Source of the DNA: Rhodospirillaceae bacterium
GTDB lineage: Bacteria > Pseudomonadota > Alphaproteobacteria > Bin65
DNA: 64,000 nucleotides
Reading direction: 5' to 3'
Assembly: GCA_011523655.1 (NCBI GenBank)
Contig: WTGH01000048.1
Coordinates: 1 to 64,000 of the forward strand
The notes below the pieces were generated by a model. It searched no databases and was not told where the DNA came from. It saw only the letters and a list, made by a program, of their open reading frames with translations. A program made the translations under genes and the position numbers. Positions 48,122-56,025 of the stretch are shown here, piece by piece. Within the stretch, counting starts at the first letter, position 1. The number at the start of each line of letters is the position of its first letter.

Positions 48122-48940
48122 TCAGTCCGCGAAAAAGTCCAGCAATTGCGCGTTCAGTTCGTCCGGCGCTTCTTCCGGGATGAAGTGGCCGCAATCGGGG
48201 ATCGTGCCGCCGGTCACGTTGTCCGCGACCCGGCGCAGCGATTCCTCGGTTTCCGTCCCGCGCCCGCGGCCGTGCGGGTAGCTGACCGCGCCGCCCAGCG
48301 CGAGCACCGGCATCGGCAGCTTGAAGCGGGCGATGGTCTCGGCATTGGCCGCCGCATCCTCGGGCAGCGCGCGGTAGTAGGCGAAACCGGCGCGCAGGGC
48401 CCCCGGCCGGGTGTAGGTGCGCAGATATTCAGCGACATCGGCCGGGCCGATGGCGTCGGGCCGGTAGGCGAAGGTCCGGTAGAACCAGCCGAGATACTCC
48501 GTCTCGCGGCCGGTCACCAGCGCTTCCGGCAGGTCCGGCGTCATGTGGAACTGGTGGTGCCAGCGCCGCCCGCCCTGCGAAAAGTCCCCGCCGCAGCCGG
48601 GTATCGTGACATCGAGAATCGCGAGCTTGCGCACCGCTTCCGGATGGGCGGCGGCCAGCGCATAGGCGACCGGGCCGCCCCAGTCGTGGCCGGCGAGCAG
48701 GAATGCGTCGTGGCCGAGATGCCCGTGCATCAGTTGCCAGATGTCGCCGGCGACGGTCCGCTTGTCGTATCCGGCGAGTGGGCGCGAACTGTCGCCCAGG
48801 CCGCGCATGTCCGGCGCGATCACGGTGTAGCGCCCGGCGAGCGCGGGAATGGTGTGGCGCCATTCCCACCAGGTCTGCGGCCAGCCGTGCAGCAGCACGA
48901 CCGGCGGCCCGCTGCCCGCGGTGACATAGTGGAACAGCAC
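48122..48940 (-). CDS. Alpha/beta-fold hydrolase (epoxide hydrolase/haloacetate dehalogenase-like)
   Basis: A 272-residue hydrolase from a GTG at 48940. HGWPQTWWEWR is the oxyanion region, LAGHDWGGPVAYALA carries the nucleophilic Asp of the epoxide-hydrolase/dehalogenase type (Asp in GHDWGG), and CGHFIPEEAPDE gives the catalytic His. Family sequence (about 20 residues, FEHRFADLGEV) appears to continue upstream of the GTG, but no ATG, GTG or TTG is found before the thiolase stop, so the true start may be CTG near 48996 or the N-terminus may be lost. It lies downstream of the thiolase. Confidence 0.8.
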   Translation of the reverse strand: MLFHYVTAGSGPPVVLLHGWPQTWWEWRHTIPALAGRYTVIAPDMRGLGDSSRPLAGYDKRTVAGDIWQLMHGHLGHDAFLLAGHDWGGPVAYALAAAHPEAVRKLAILDVTIPGCGGDFSQGGRRWHHQFHMTPDLPEALVTGRETEYLGWFYRTFAYRPDAIGPADVAEYLRTYTRPGALRAGFAYYRALPEDAAANAETIARFKLPMPVLALGGAVSYPHGRGRGTETEESLRRVADNVTGGTIPDCGHFIPEEAPDELNAQLLDFFAD

Positions 48941-49030
48941 CTCGCCCAGGTCGGCGAAGCGGTGCTCGAAAAGGGGATCGTCCGGAGTCAGGATAGCGGC
49001 GGCCCGGCGGCGGGTGTCAAATGGCGGGCG

Positions 49031-50233
49031 TCAGGCGTCGTAGCGGCCGACGATCGAGACGCTGGACACGTTCTGGTGCGGGAAGCCGCCCAGATTGTGG
49101 GTCATGCCGATCTTCGGATCGTCGAGCTGGCGTGCGCCGGCGCGGCCGTGGAACTGGAGATACATCTCGTAGAGCATGCGCAGGCCCGAGGCGCCGATCG
49201 GGTGGCCGAAGCATTTTAGCCCGCCGTCGATCTGGCAGGGGATCCTGCCGTCGGCGTCGTAGAAGCCGTCGAGAATGTCCTTCCAGGCCGTGCCCTCCTC
49301 GGACAGATAGAGGTCTTCCATGGTCACCAGCTCGGTGATCGAGAAGCAGTCGTGGACCTCGAACATGCTGACTTCGTCGCGCGGCTTACGGATCTCGGCT
49401 TCCTTGTAGGCCCGCTCGGCCGCGCGCCGCGTGGTCATGAAATAGCTGCCGTCCCAGGAATTGTGGCTCGCTTCCTGGCCGTTGGAGACGGCGAGTTGCA
49501 GGGCCTTGACGCTCACCAGGTCGGTCTTGCCCAGGCTCCGGGCGATCTCCGGTGTGGTCACGAGGGCGGCGGCCGAGCCGTCGGAGACGCCGCAGCAGTC
49601 GAACAGGCCGAGCGGCTCGGCGACCATCGGCGCGTTCAGCACGGTATCGATGTCGATTTCCTTGCGCAGATGGGCCTTCGGGTTCTTGGCGCCGTTGGCG
49701 TGGCTCTTGACCGAGACCCGGGCCATCGCCGTCTTGAGTTCGCCGGGGTCGACGCCGTGCTTGGCCGAATAGGCGGTCGCCAACTGGGCGAAGCTGCCCG
49801 GCGCCGAAGCGTTCGGCCAGACCATGTCGGCGACCGCGCCGCGGGTGCGCTGGGGCAGGCCGCCATAGCCGGTGTCCTTCAGCTTCTCGACGCCGACCGC
49901 CAGCGCGATGTCCGCCGCGCCCGACGCCACGGCATAGCAGGCGCCGCGGAAGGATTCGGTGCCCGACGCGCAATAGTTCTCGACCCGCGTCACCGGGATG
50001 TAGGGCAGGCGCAGGCTGACCGCGAGCGGCACGCCGGACTTGCCGACATGCTGCTCCTCGATCGCGGTCGAGAACCAGGCGGCGTCGATGCTGCTGCGCT
50101 CTATCCCGGCGTCTTCGAGGCATTCCTCGACCGCCTCGACGATCAGGTCCTCGGCGTTCATGTCCCACCGCTCGCCGAACTTCGAGCAGCCCATGCCCAG
50201 AATGGCCACCTTGTCCTTGATGCCGCGTGCCAT
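49031..50233 (-). CDS. Thiolase-family acyltransferase (SCP2/lipid-transfer type)
   Basis: A 400-residue thiolase fold protein of the SCP2-thiolase-like, lipid-transfer subgroup. The nucleophilic Cys88 is in RVENYCASGTESF; the C-terminal histidine motif reads KCFGHPIGASGLRM and the end THNLGGFPHQNVSS. It cleaves or condenses acyl-CoA. Such proteins often partner with DUF35 OB-fold proteins; here a DUF35 domain is present, fused, in the gene at 52855. Likely fatty-acid or sterol-type side-chain metabolism. Confidence 0.9.
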   Translation of the reverse strand: MARGIKDKVAILGMGCSKFGERWDMNAEDLIVEAVEECLEDAGIERSSIDAAWFSTAIEEQHVGKSGVPLAVSLRLPYIPVTRVENYCASGTESFRGACYAVASGAADIALAVGVEKLKDTGYGGLPQRTRGAVADMVWPNASAPGSFAQLATAYSAKHGVDPGELKTAMARVSVKSHANGAKNPKAHLRKEIDIDTVLNAPMVAEPLGLFDCCGVSDGSAAALVTTPEIARSLGKTDLVSVKALQLAVSNGQEASHNSWDGSYFMTTRRAAERAYKEAEIRKPRDEVSMFEVHDCFSITELVTMEDLYLSEEGTAWKDILDGFYDADGRIPCQIDGGLKCFGHPIGASGLRMLYEMYLQFHGRAGARQLDDPKIGMTHNLGGFPHQNVSSVSIVGRYDA

Positions 50234-50378
50234 GTTTCCTGTCCCTGCCTAGTGCCTTTGAGGTTGCAGCGCCTAACCTATTCCCTTGATGGGCGCAGGT
50301 GAAGCGAATTCATACAGCCGCCCTAAACAGAACCTTTTTTACATATCTAGGCTTCAATTTTTTTCCAATTGACTGTGT

Positions 50379-51932
50379 TTAAGTTTCTTCAATTTTTCTA
50401 GGCCTATAATATGCTCGAGTATCTCTATCTGATTGATTGTGAACATGAATTAGGGCTCCCTTTGATACCATTTTCCCCAATTTCTTTTTTGCTGTATGCC
50501 AAGTACGCCCAGTGGCACGTTGTGCGTCAGATACGTTTATTTCTCCATTTCGCACCGCAATTTCAGCTAATTTCTGCTCATCGTCATCTAAGTTTTTCCA
50601 CAATTTCTCTCCAAACGCTACAATAACTTCTGTGGCGCCAGCACGCCTTCTATATTCACTATTGTTCTTGAGCACGACGCGTACCAAAAGACCTTGAACT
50701 GTTTCCTGTACAAACTCAGGCGCGGGTAGCCCGTACTCCTTCATGCTGGCTGCCATTCTGCGAGTACCTTCCCTCGCCATTTTAACGTAGTCCAACAAAT
50801 ACATTCCGTCCATAAGAAATGGGTTTCTACTAGCTCGAACCTCATAAATATTACTCTCATTGACCGGAGGGCAAAATCCACCTGGACTCTCAATTTCCAT
50901 CCGATCTTGGAATAATTTGATCGAAATGTCCGCTCCAGAGAAAATATACGACCTATGAGCTACTGCGTTGACCAAGGCTTCAAACCAAGCTGCTCTTGGA
51001 TATTCCTTCGTAGTGACAAATTTTCCATCTTCACCAAGCCATGTAAAATCGTAGATTAAATTATCTAGCATTGATGCTGTTCTTTCAACTAGCTGGACTG
51101 CATTTCCTTCAATAAAGCGATCAACAACTGGATTGTATGATTGGCCTAATCCTTCGATCGTCCCTTCAAATCTTTGTAGCCTAATTCGACAACCTGGGAA
51201 CAGTGCGCGTGCGTCTTTTGAAGCAAGTATTGCAAGCGCTTTATTCGGATGAAAATTACCCCTCTGAATTTGCCCAAGGTGCTTTATTTCAAGAATTTCT
51301 TCGCGAGTTCTATCGCGAATATCCTCTCGGTCGGAAAAACGCTCCCAAATGCTATCAACAATCGCAGCCTCAAAATCGTCCGGCCATTTCAATCCACTTG
51401 GCTCAAGTTCAAATTCGATTTCATTCCGAGACTGTCGATATTCTCGTTTTTCTTCATCTGACATTTTATGTTTGCTATCACCGTAACGTATGTACGCCTC
51501 TCTCCTACTTGTTTCTGTTAGCCTATTTGTATACGGAATGTATATTGCCAGAATAAAGTCGTGGTTTCCATTTAGGCTTACCTCAATTCTACGATGTTCC
51601 GGTCTTGCTTCGGGACAATGGTCAAGATGAAATTTCTCTAGTTCATTTAGGTGATTTCCCGACAGAGATGAACATCCTTCAGGCTCTCCATTATCATTTA
51701 CTCCAACTAAGATTACTCCACCTTCGGGTGATGTATTGGAAAACATTGAGTAATACTTTGCAAGTTCTGCGTATTGTATTCTTGTTGATTTGAATTCGAT
51801 GCGTCTATCCTCGGAATATCGAGACAACTCGTGCTGGTTTAAGCGCTCCCAAATATCTCGCGGAGATAGAACCTCCAATAGTGGATCGCCATCGTCCAAC
51901 ACAAAGTCGAATGTTAGTTGGGGTACTACCAT
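50379..51932 (-). CDS. AlbA_2-domain putative ATP-binding transcriptional regulator
   Basis: A 517-residue protein from ATG 51932 (a GTG at 51962 inside the palindromes is an alternative). The first third holds an AlbA_2/Schlafen-like segment: RRIEFKSTRIQYAELAKYYS, then GVILVGVNDNGEPEG. The middle contains a GHKL-ATPase-like N-box, AWFEALVNAVAHRSY, and MEIESPGGFCPP. The C-terminus (about 450-517) is a winged-helix candidate (NGEINVSDAQRATGRTWHTA). Proteins of this architecture are annotated as ATP-binding or divergent AAA_4 regulators; some Schlafen-like proteins act in phage defence. Function here is unknown. Confidence 0.8.
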   Translation of the reverse strand: MVVPQLTFDFVLDDGDPLLEVLSPRDIWERLNQHELSRYSEDRRIEFKSTRIQYAELAKYYSMFSNTSPEGGVILVGVNDNGEPEGCSSLSGNHLNELEKFHLDHCPEARPEHRRIEVSLNGNHDFILAIYIPYTNRLTETSRREAYIRYGDSKHKMSDEEKREYRQSRNEIEFELEPSGLKWPDDFEAAIVDSIWERFSDREDIRDRTREEILEIKHLGQIQRGNFHPNKALAILASKDARALFPGCRIRLQRFEGTIEGLGQSYNPVVDRFIEGNAVQLVERTASMLDNLIYDFTWLGEDGKFVTTKEYPRAAWFEALVNAVAHRSYIFSGADISIKLFQDRMEIESPGGFCPPVNESNIYEVRASRNPFLMDGMYLLDYVKMAREGTRRMAASMKEYGLPAPEFVQETVQGLLVRVVLKNNSEYRRRAGATEVIVAFGEKLWKNLDDDEQKLAEIAVRNGEINVSDAQRATGRTWHTAKKKLGKMVSKGALIHVHNQSDRDTRAYYRPRKIEET

Positions 51933-51937
51933 ATGCA

Positions 51938-51962
51938 GTGTATCGATAGCGCTTCGATACAC
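51938..51962. promoter_or_regulatory. Operator palindrome L
   Basis: GTGTATCGA-N7-TCGATACAC, arms 51938-51946 and 51954-51962. It lies only 5 bases upstream of the ATG of the AlbA_2 gene and has the same arms and spacing as the palindrome at 52005-52029. Confidence 0.7.
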
Positions 51963-51970
51963 GATATGTA

Positions 51971-51979
51971 GTGTATCGA
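51971..51979. promoter_or_regulatory. Operator half-site
   Basis: A fifth copy of GTGTATCGA, unpaired, 8 bases from palindrome L. It increases the number of potential contact sites in the promoter region. Confidence 0.55.
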
Positions 51980-51999
51980 AAGGCCTGCTCGCTTCCCAT

Positions 52000-52034
52000 A
52001 TATAGTGTATCGAAGGTGCTTCGATACACTATAT
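52000..52034. promoter_or_regulatory. Operator palindrome R (16-bp arms)
   Basis: Perfect inverted repeat: ATATAGTGTATCGAAG (52000-52015) and CTTCGATACACTATAT (52019-52034) around GTG. It contains the GTGTATCGA-N7-TCGATACAC core shared with palindrome L. It lies 70 to 100 bases upstream of the ATG of the AlbA_2 gene, in the probable promoter. Confidence 0.75.
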
Positions 52035-52135
52035 GTTGTGCCATGATCCTCGATGTCGTTCCTTGATAAGTTTATCGTGGAAACTGTTGGGTCGTCGAGT
52101 AAATCTGATCGCCTCGAAGAGTTTGCAGGTGCGAT

Positions 52136-52858
52136 CTAGACCGCCACCCCCAGCGCCGCGGCCAGTTCCGGGAAGCTGTCGACGGCGATGTCGCAGGCCG
52201 GGTTGGGGTCCGGGTCGGGCGGGCCTTCGGGGCCCCATTCGTCGGCCCGGCGCACGAAGGCGGTTTTGAAGCCGACCGCCCGGGCGGCGTCGAGGTCGAA
52301 ATTGTGGCAGGCCACCATCAGGCATTCGCCCGGTTCGAGCTGGAGGCGCGCGGCGACGGTGAGATAGGCTTCCGGCAGCAGCTTGTACTTGCCGATGCCC
52401 TCGCAGCTGAACACTGCGTCCCAGGACAGACCGTTGCGCTTCGCCGTGTCGAGGATCAGCCGGTAGGACAGGATGGTGAAGGAGCAGACCAGGTAATGCG
52501 CGCGCAGCTTCGGCTGCACCGCCGGGAAGTCCGGCCAGCATTCGAAGTTGTGTGCCGCGTCCCAGGCGATGGCGTGGAAATCCTCCTCGGTGAAGGCGTC
52601 CAGCCCGATTTCCTGCGCGATGGCCTCCAGCGAGAAGCGGTGGGCGTCGTCGAAATTGTAGCCGGGCGGTTCGTGCTCGCCGAGGTTGAGCATCGCCTTG
52701 AGGCCACGGCGGCGCAGTTCGTTGGCCAGCGCCGGCCAGTCCCGCGCGATGCCGTGGCGCGTGCCGGCGGCGGCGAGCGCGTCGCGGAAACCGCTGTGCC
52801 AGTCGAGGATCGTGCCGCCGGTATCGAAGGTCAGGGCCTTGACGTCGCTCAGGCTCAT
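52136..52858 (-). CDS. HAD-superfamily hydrolase (haloacid dehalogenase type II-like)
   Basis: A 240-residue HAD hydrolase. The nucleophile Asp12 is in ALTFDTGGTILDWHSGF; the second motif Ser lies in VCSFTILSY; the lysine is in GIGKYKLLPEAY; and the last acidic motif is VACHNFDLDAARAVGF. It is close to L-2-haloacid dehalogenases in layout but could be a phosphatase. Start 52858 overlaps the stop of the upstream fusion gene (ATGA), so the two are co-translated. Confidence 0.88.
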   Translation of the reverse strand: MSLSDVKALTFDTGGTILDWHSGFRDALAAAGTRHGIARDWPALANELRRRGLKAMLNLGEHEPPGYNFDDAHRFSLEAIAQEIGLDAFTEEDFHAIAWDAAHNFECWPDFPAVQPKLRAHYLVCSFTILSYRLILDTAKRNGLSWDAVFSCEGIGKYKLLPEAYLTVAARLQLEPGECLMVACHNFDLDAARAVGFKTAFVRRADEWGPEGPPDPDPNPACDIAVDSFPELAAALGVAV

Positions 52859-54351
52859 GTTGCGCCTCCCGTTGCATCTTCCGCCGTGTGGTCCGGCGTC
52901 GCTTTCCAGAAATACTTGATGAAGCCGCGCCTGTCGTCGACCGCCCGGCGGCGGAATACCATGCGCACCGGCATGCCCACTGCGACCTCGCCGGGCGCCA
53001 CGTCGGTCATGTCGGCCATCAGCCGGCCACCCTCGTCGAACACGACCATGCCGAAATGGGCCGGCGGGTCGGGCGAATAGGTCAGGTTGTCGGCTGTCCA
53101 GCTCTGCACCGTCGCCGGGATTTCGGCGAAGGGATGCGGGTCCTGGCTGTTGAAGGCGCCACAGTTCGGGCTGACGCAGGCCCGGGTCTTCGGATACTGC
53201 ACCGTGCCGCAGATCCGGCATTTCCCGCCGACGAATCCCAGCACCATGTCGCGGTTGCGGTAGAGCGCGCTCAGCGCCGTCGGCGCATCGACTTCGGACC
53301 GGATGCCGCGATCCTGCTCCAGCAGGTCGTTGAAGCTGAGATAGCGGTTGTAGTTGGTCTCCTCCCGGCGGCGGGCGAGATAGCCTTTCACGCCCTGGCG
53401 CGGCGGCAGCGACTTCAGCGCCTCCGTGGTGCGGAACAGCAGCACGTCGCAGCCCTGGCCCCAGCCCACGACCATGATCGTCTCGCCGGCCGCCGCTTCC
53501 TGCAGGCAGTCGACCAGCATGACCAGCGGATGGGCGGTCCCGGCCTCGCCGAGCTGCGCCTGCAGCGTGTCGCGCACCGCACCGGGCGCGATGCCGGCCA
53601 TCGCCGCCACTTTCTTCGGCACGCCGCGGATCAACGCCGGCATGATGAAACGGTCGACGCCGCCGCCGTCCAGGCCCGTCGATTCGAGCGCTGCCGCGAT
53701 GGCGCGCGGGGCGATCTTGAAATAGCCCTCGTCCCGGATCCAGCGCTCTTCCCAGTTGTAGTCGAATTTCGAATCGGCGCCGCGGTAATGGTCGACGAAG
53801 TCGGTCGAAAGCTGGTGGCCGCCGAGATAGTCCGCGATGAGGTTGCCGCTGCCGACGGTGAAGGCGGCGGCCGCGTCGCCGAACTGCAATTCCTGCGGTC
53901 CGGAAGCGCGGGTGCGGCGCTTGTCGGCGGCGACGAACAGCGAATCGCCGGCGCCTGCGTTGCGCAGGGCGTTCAGCAGGCCCGAAGTGCCGGCGCGCTG
54001 GGACGCGGCGAAGTCCATCGTGACGGCGGTTTCGTCGAAATTCAGCGCCGTGGCGAGGATTCCGGCGTTCTGCCGGTCGTCGAAGGGCAGGGTGGTCGAC
54101 GCGAAGGTCACCGCCGCGATGGCGGGCGCGCCCTCATCGAGCCGCGCCGGGGTCAGGCAGTCGCGCGCGGCCTCGACGCCCATGGTCAGGCTGTCCTCGT
54201 CCCAGTTGCAGATCGCGCGCTCGCCCCTGGCCAGCCCCTTGATCGCCGGGTTGAACCAGGCGTTGGACTCGGCGATCGCCTGACGGCTGAGCCGCAGCCG
54301 CGGGACATAGGCGCCATAGGCCTTCAGGCCGACGGTGTCGCTGCCGGGCAT
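52855..54351 (-). CDS. HMG-CoA-synthase/KAS-III-like protein fused to a DUF35 zinc-ribbon/OB domain
   Basis: A 498-residue fusion from ATG 54351 (7 codons later than the maximal frame, because MPGSDTVGLKAYGAYVPRLR begins the family). Domain 1 (to about 360) is thiolase-fold, HMG-CoA-synthase-like. Domain 2 (about 370-490) is DUF35: zinc cysteines in CRICGTVQYPKTRAC plus a following C, then an OB fold (SWTADNLTYSPDPPAHFG). Where a catalytic Cys is expected the sequence is DFAASQRAGTSG, with no Cys. It may be non-catalytic or use a different residue. Its stop is coupled to the HAD gene. Confidence 0.85.
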   Translation of the reverse strand: MPGSDTVGLKAYGAYVPRLRLSRQAIAESNAWFNPAIKGLARGERAICNWDEDSLTMGVEAARDCLTPARLDEGAPAIAAVTFASTTLPFDDRQNAGILATALNFDETAVTMDFAASQRAGTSGLLNALRNAGAGDSLFVAADKRRTRASGPQELQFGDAAAAFTVGSGNLIADYLGGHQLSTDFVDHYRGADSKFDYNWEERWIRDEGYFKIAPRAIAAALESTGLDGGGVDRFIMPALIRGVPKKVAAMAGIAPGAVRDTLQAQLGEAGTAHPLVMLVDCLQEAAAGETIMVVGWGQGCDVLLFRTTEALKSLPPRQGVKGYLARRREETNYNRYLSFNDLLEQDRGIRSEVDAPTALSALYRNRDMVLGFVGGKCRICGTVQYPKTRACVSPNCGAFNSQDPHPFAEIPATVQSWTADNLTYSPDPPAHFGMVVFDEGGRLMADMTDVAPGEVAVGMPVRMVFRRRAVDDRRGFIKYFWKATPDHTAEDATGGAT

Positions 54352-54451
54352 CCCTTTCCTTTCCCTCCGCAATGCGTCAATCGGGCGTCGCGCCCGTTAT
54401 GGCGTATCTTTCCGCCGCCCGTCACCGGTTTGCGACAATGGGCCGGTGCCT

Positions 54452-54564
54452 CCCTCGATACGGCGCGCGAGCGCGCCTACTCGGGATGAGGGTTCGTGGG
54501 AGCAGGACGATCCAGAATCCCTCATCCCGAGTAGCCCCGGATTAAATCCGGGGCGTATCGAGGG
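54452..54564. repeat. Nested palindromic intergenic element
   Basis: Three nested inverted repeats: outer CCCTCGATACG (54452-54462)/CGTATCGAGGG (54554-54564); middle CTACTCGGGATGAGGG (54477-54492)/CCCTCATCCCGAGTAG (54519-54534), perfect 16 bp; and a small palindrome CCCCGGATTAAATCCGGGG (54535-54553). The last shares its CCCCGGAT/ATCCGGGG stem with the element at 47969. It fills the gap between two convergent-context genes on the minus strand. Confidence 0.75.
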
Positions 54565-54576
54565 GCGGCGCAGGCA

Positions 54577-55371
54577 TTACCCGGCACCTGCCTTGTGGAA
54601 GTCGGGTTTCTGCTTGTTCAGGAAGGCCTCGAAGCCGATCCGGGTCTCCTCGTCCCTGAACGAGTCGGCGATGAAGCCGGCTTCCATGTCGAGCTGTTCG
54701 CCGAAGCTGTTGCCGGGCGCGGCGTCGATCAGCCGCTTGATCCGGCCGATGGCGTTCTGCGGCCCGTCGGCGAGACGGACGGCCAGCGCCATCGCCCCGT
54801 CCAGCGCTTTTCCCGAGTCGGTCAGCCGGTTGATGACGCCGTGGCGGTGCAGTGTCTCGGCGTCGACCGGGTCGCCGAACAGGCACAGCTCGGTCACAAG
54901 GTGGCGCGGCAGCAGGCGCATCAGCGAAGCGGTCGCGCCGCCGTCGGGGCTGAGGCCGATCTTGACGTAGGCGACGACATAGCGGGCGTCGCGCGACGAC
55001 ACGATCAGGTCGCAGGCCAGCGCGAGCGAGACGCCGGCCCCGGCGGCGACCCGCTCGACCGCGGCGATCACCGGCTTGGGGCAGGCGCGGATCGCCTTGA
55101 TCCAGCCGTGAAGCAGGCCGACCGAGCCCAGGCTGACCGAACGCGGCTGCTTTCGCCGCTCCGGGAAGTTGCCGACATTGCCGCCGGAGCAGAAGACGCC
55201 GTTCGCCCCGGTCAGCACGAGGGCGCGCACGGACGGGTCGCTGCCGGCATCGACGATGGCCGCGGTCGCCTTCTCGTAGATCTCGCGGGCGATGGCGTTG
55301 CGGGTCTCGGGATCGTCCAGGGTCAGGAGGAGAATCTCGCCCCGGCGCTCGATGTGGATGTCGGCTGGCAT
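54577..55371 (-). CDS. Enoyl-CoA hydratase/isomerase family protein
   Basis: A 264-residue crotonase-fold protein. Oxyanion-hole segments read CSGGNVGNFPERRK (about 63-76) and AAVERVAAGAGVSLALACDL (about 103-122). A catalytic Glu of the usual hydratase pair is not obvious in the second segment (AGAGVSLALACD), so it could be an isomerase or other crotonase. Upstream in the same direction, beyond a long gap, are no obvious partners; downstream is the thiolase/HMG-CoA-synthase-like group. Confidence 0.87.
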   Translation of the reverse strand: MPADIHIERRGEILLLTLDDPETRNAIAREIYEKATAAIVDAGSDPSVRALVLTGANGVFCSGGNVGNFPERRKQPRSVSLGSVGLLHGWIKAIRACPKPVIAAVERVAAGAGVSLALACDLIVSSRDARYVVAYVKIGLSPDGGATASLMRLLPRHLVTELCLFGDPVDAETLHRHGVINRLTDSGKALDGAMALAVRLADGPQNAIGRIKRLIDAAPGNSFGEQLDMEAGFIADSFRDEETRIGFEAFLNKQKPDFHKAGAG

Positions 55372-55407
55372 GGCGGCTTCGCGTCTGGCGGAAGGGATGC
55401 TGCGGTA

Positions 55408-55434
55408 TGTCAGGAAATGTCATGAAATGTAATG
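55408..55434. repeat. 10-bp-period GACATTTCAT-type repeat (copy D)
   Basis: TGTCAGGAAATGTCATG (55408-55424) is the exact reverse complement of the first 17 bases of the 18-bp repeat at 17080, followed by another unit AAATGTAATG. It lies in the gap upstream of the enoyl-CoA hydratase gene. Confidence 0.75.
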
Positions 55435-55483
55435 CGACCTCCACGGCACGGCAGGCGCCGGAAATCGTGGTCCGGTGCGGATG

Positions 55484-55512
55484 TGTCGTGAAATGTCATG
55501 ATCCGTCATGAC
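55484..55512. repeat. 10-bp-period repeat (copy E, degenerate)
   Basis: TGTCGTGAAATGTCATGATC then CGTCATGACC, with the same 10-base spacing as the other copies, 60 bases after copy D. Confidence 0.6.
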
Positions 55513-55651
55513 CGACGCTGCGCCGGCGCGCCGGAACGGGAGCCGCGCCGCTTCGCGCCATAACGCGACCTTGCCTTCCCGGCCGGTGCGCGCCTAGGTT
55601 CGCCCCGGACCGGCCCCCGACGACCGGGAGCCCCGCAACAGGGAGACTGTC

Positions 55652-55930
55652 ATGAAATATGTGCTGCTCGGCAAACAGAGCGACGAATGGCTGACCAGGC
55701 ACGAGGAGCGGATCAGGCTGGCGCGCGCCAAGGCCAGCGAGCTCGGAATTGAGTTCGACTCGATCCATTACACCCAGGGCCGGTACGATTTCGTCGACAT
55801 CGCGAATGCGCCGTCGCCGGAAGCCATGCTCAATTTTTCCGTGTGGTACGTGAAGCAGGGATTCGGCTCCTTCGAGAGTCTGCCGGCGTTCGACGATGCG
55901 GCCATGGCAGCGGCATCAAGGGACCAATAG
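55652..55930 (+). CDS. GYD-domain small protein
   Basis: A 92-residue protein of the GYD family (ferredoxin-like alpha/beta fold of unknown function). MKYVLLGKQSDEWLTRHEER starts it; the characteristic central motif is YTQGRYDFVDIANAPSPEAM with the G-x-Y/Y-D core. GGGAGA precedes the ATG. No partner gene is evident. Confidence 0.8.
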   Translation: MKYVLLGKQSDEWLTRHEERIRLARAKASELGIEFDSIHYTQGRYDFVDIANAPSPEAMLNFSVWYVKQGFGSFESLPAFDDAAMAAASRDQ

Positions 55931-56025
55931 CGGGCCTCTTTTCGGACACAAATCCCGAATCCGGCAGTTTAGAGGAATTTAGTCAAAATCCTGCGCCGGT
56001 CAACAGGTGCGGGCGCGTTGCGGCG

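Larger units (their letters stand above)
50250..52130. other. AT-rich genomic island
   Basis: Base composition drops sharply from GC-rich flanks to AT-rich DNA between about 50250 and 52130, and codon use inside changes with it (AAT, ATT, TTT-type codons common). The only gene is the AlbA_2/ATPase-type protein plus its operator region. No transposase, tRNA or clear flanking direct repeat was found. Its compactness and composition indicate recent acquisition. Confidence 0.75.

Noticed and set aside
50234..52135. Attachment-site duplication flanking the AT-rich island
   Set aside because: No direct repeat longer than about 7 bases was found at the edges.
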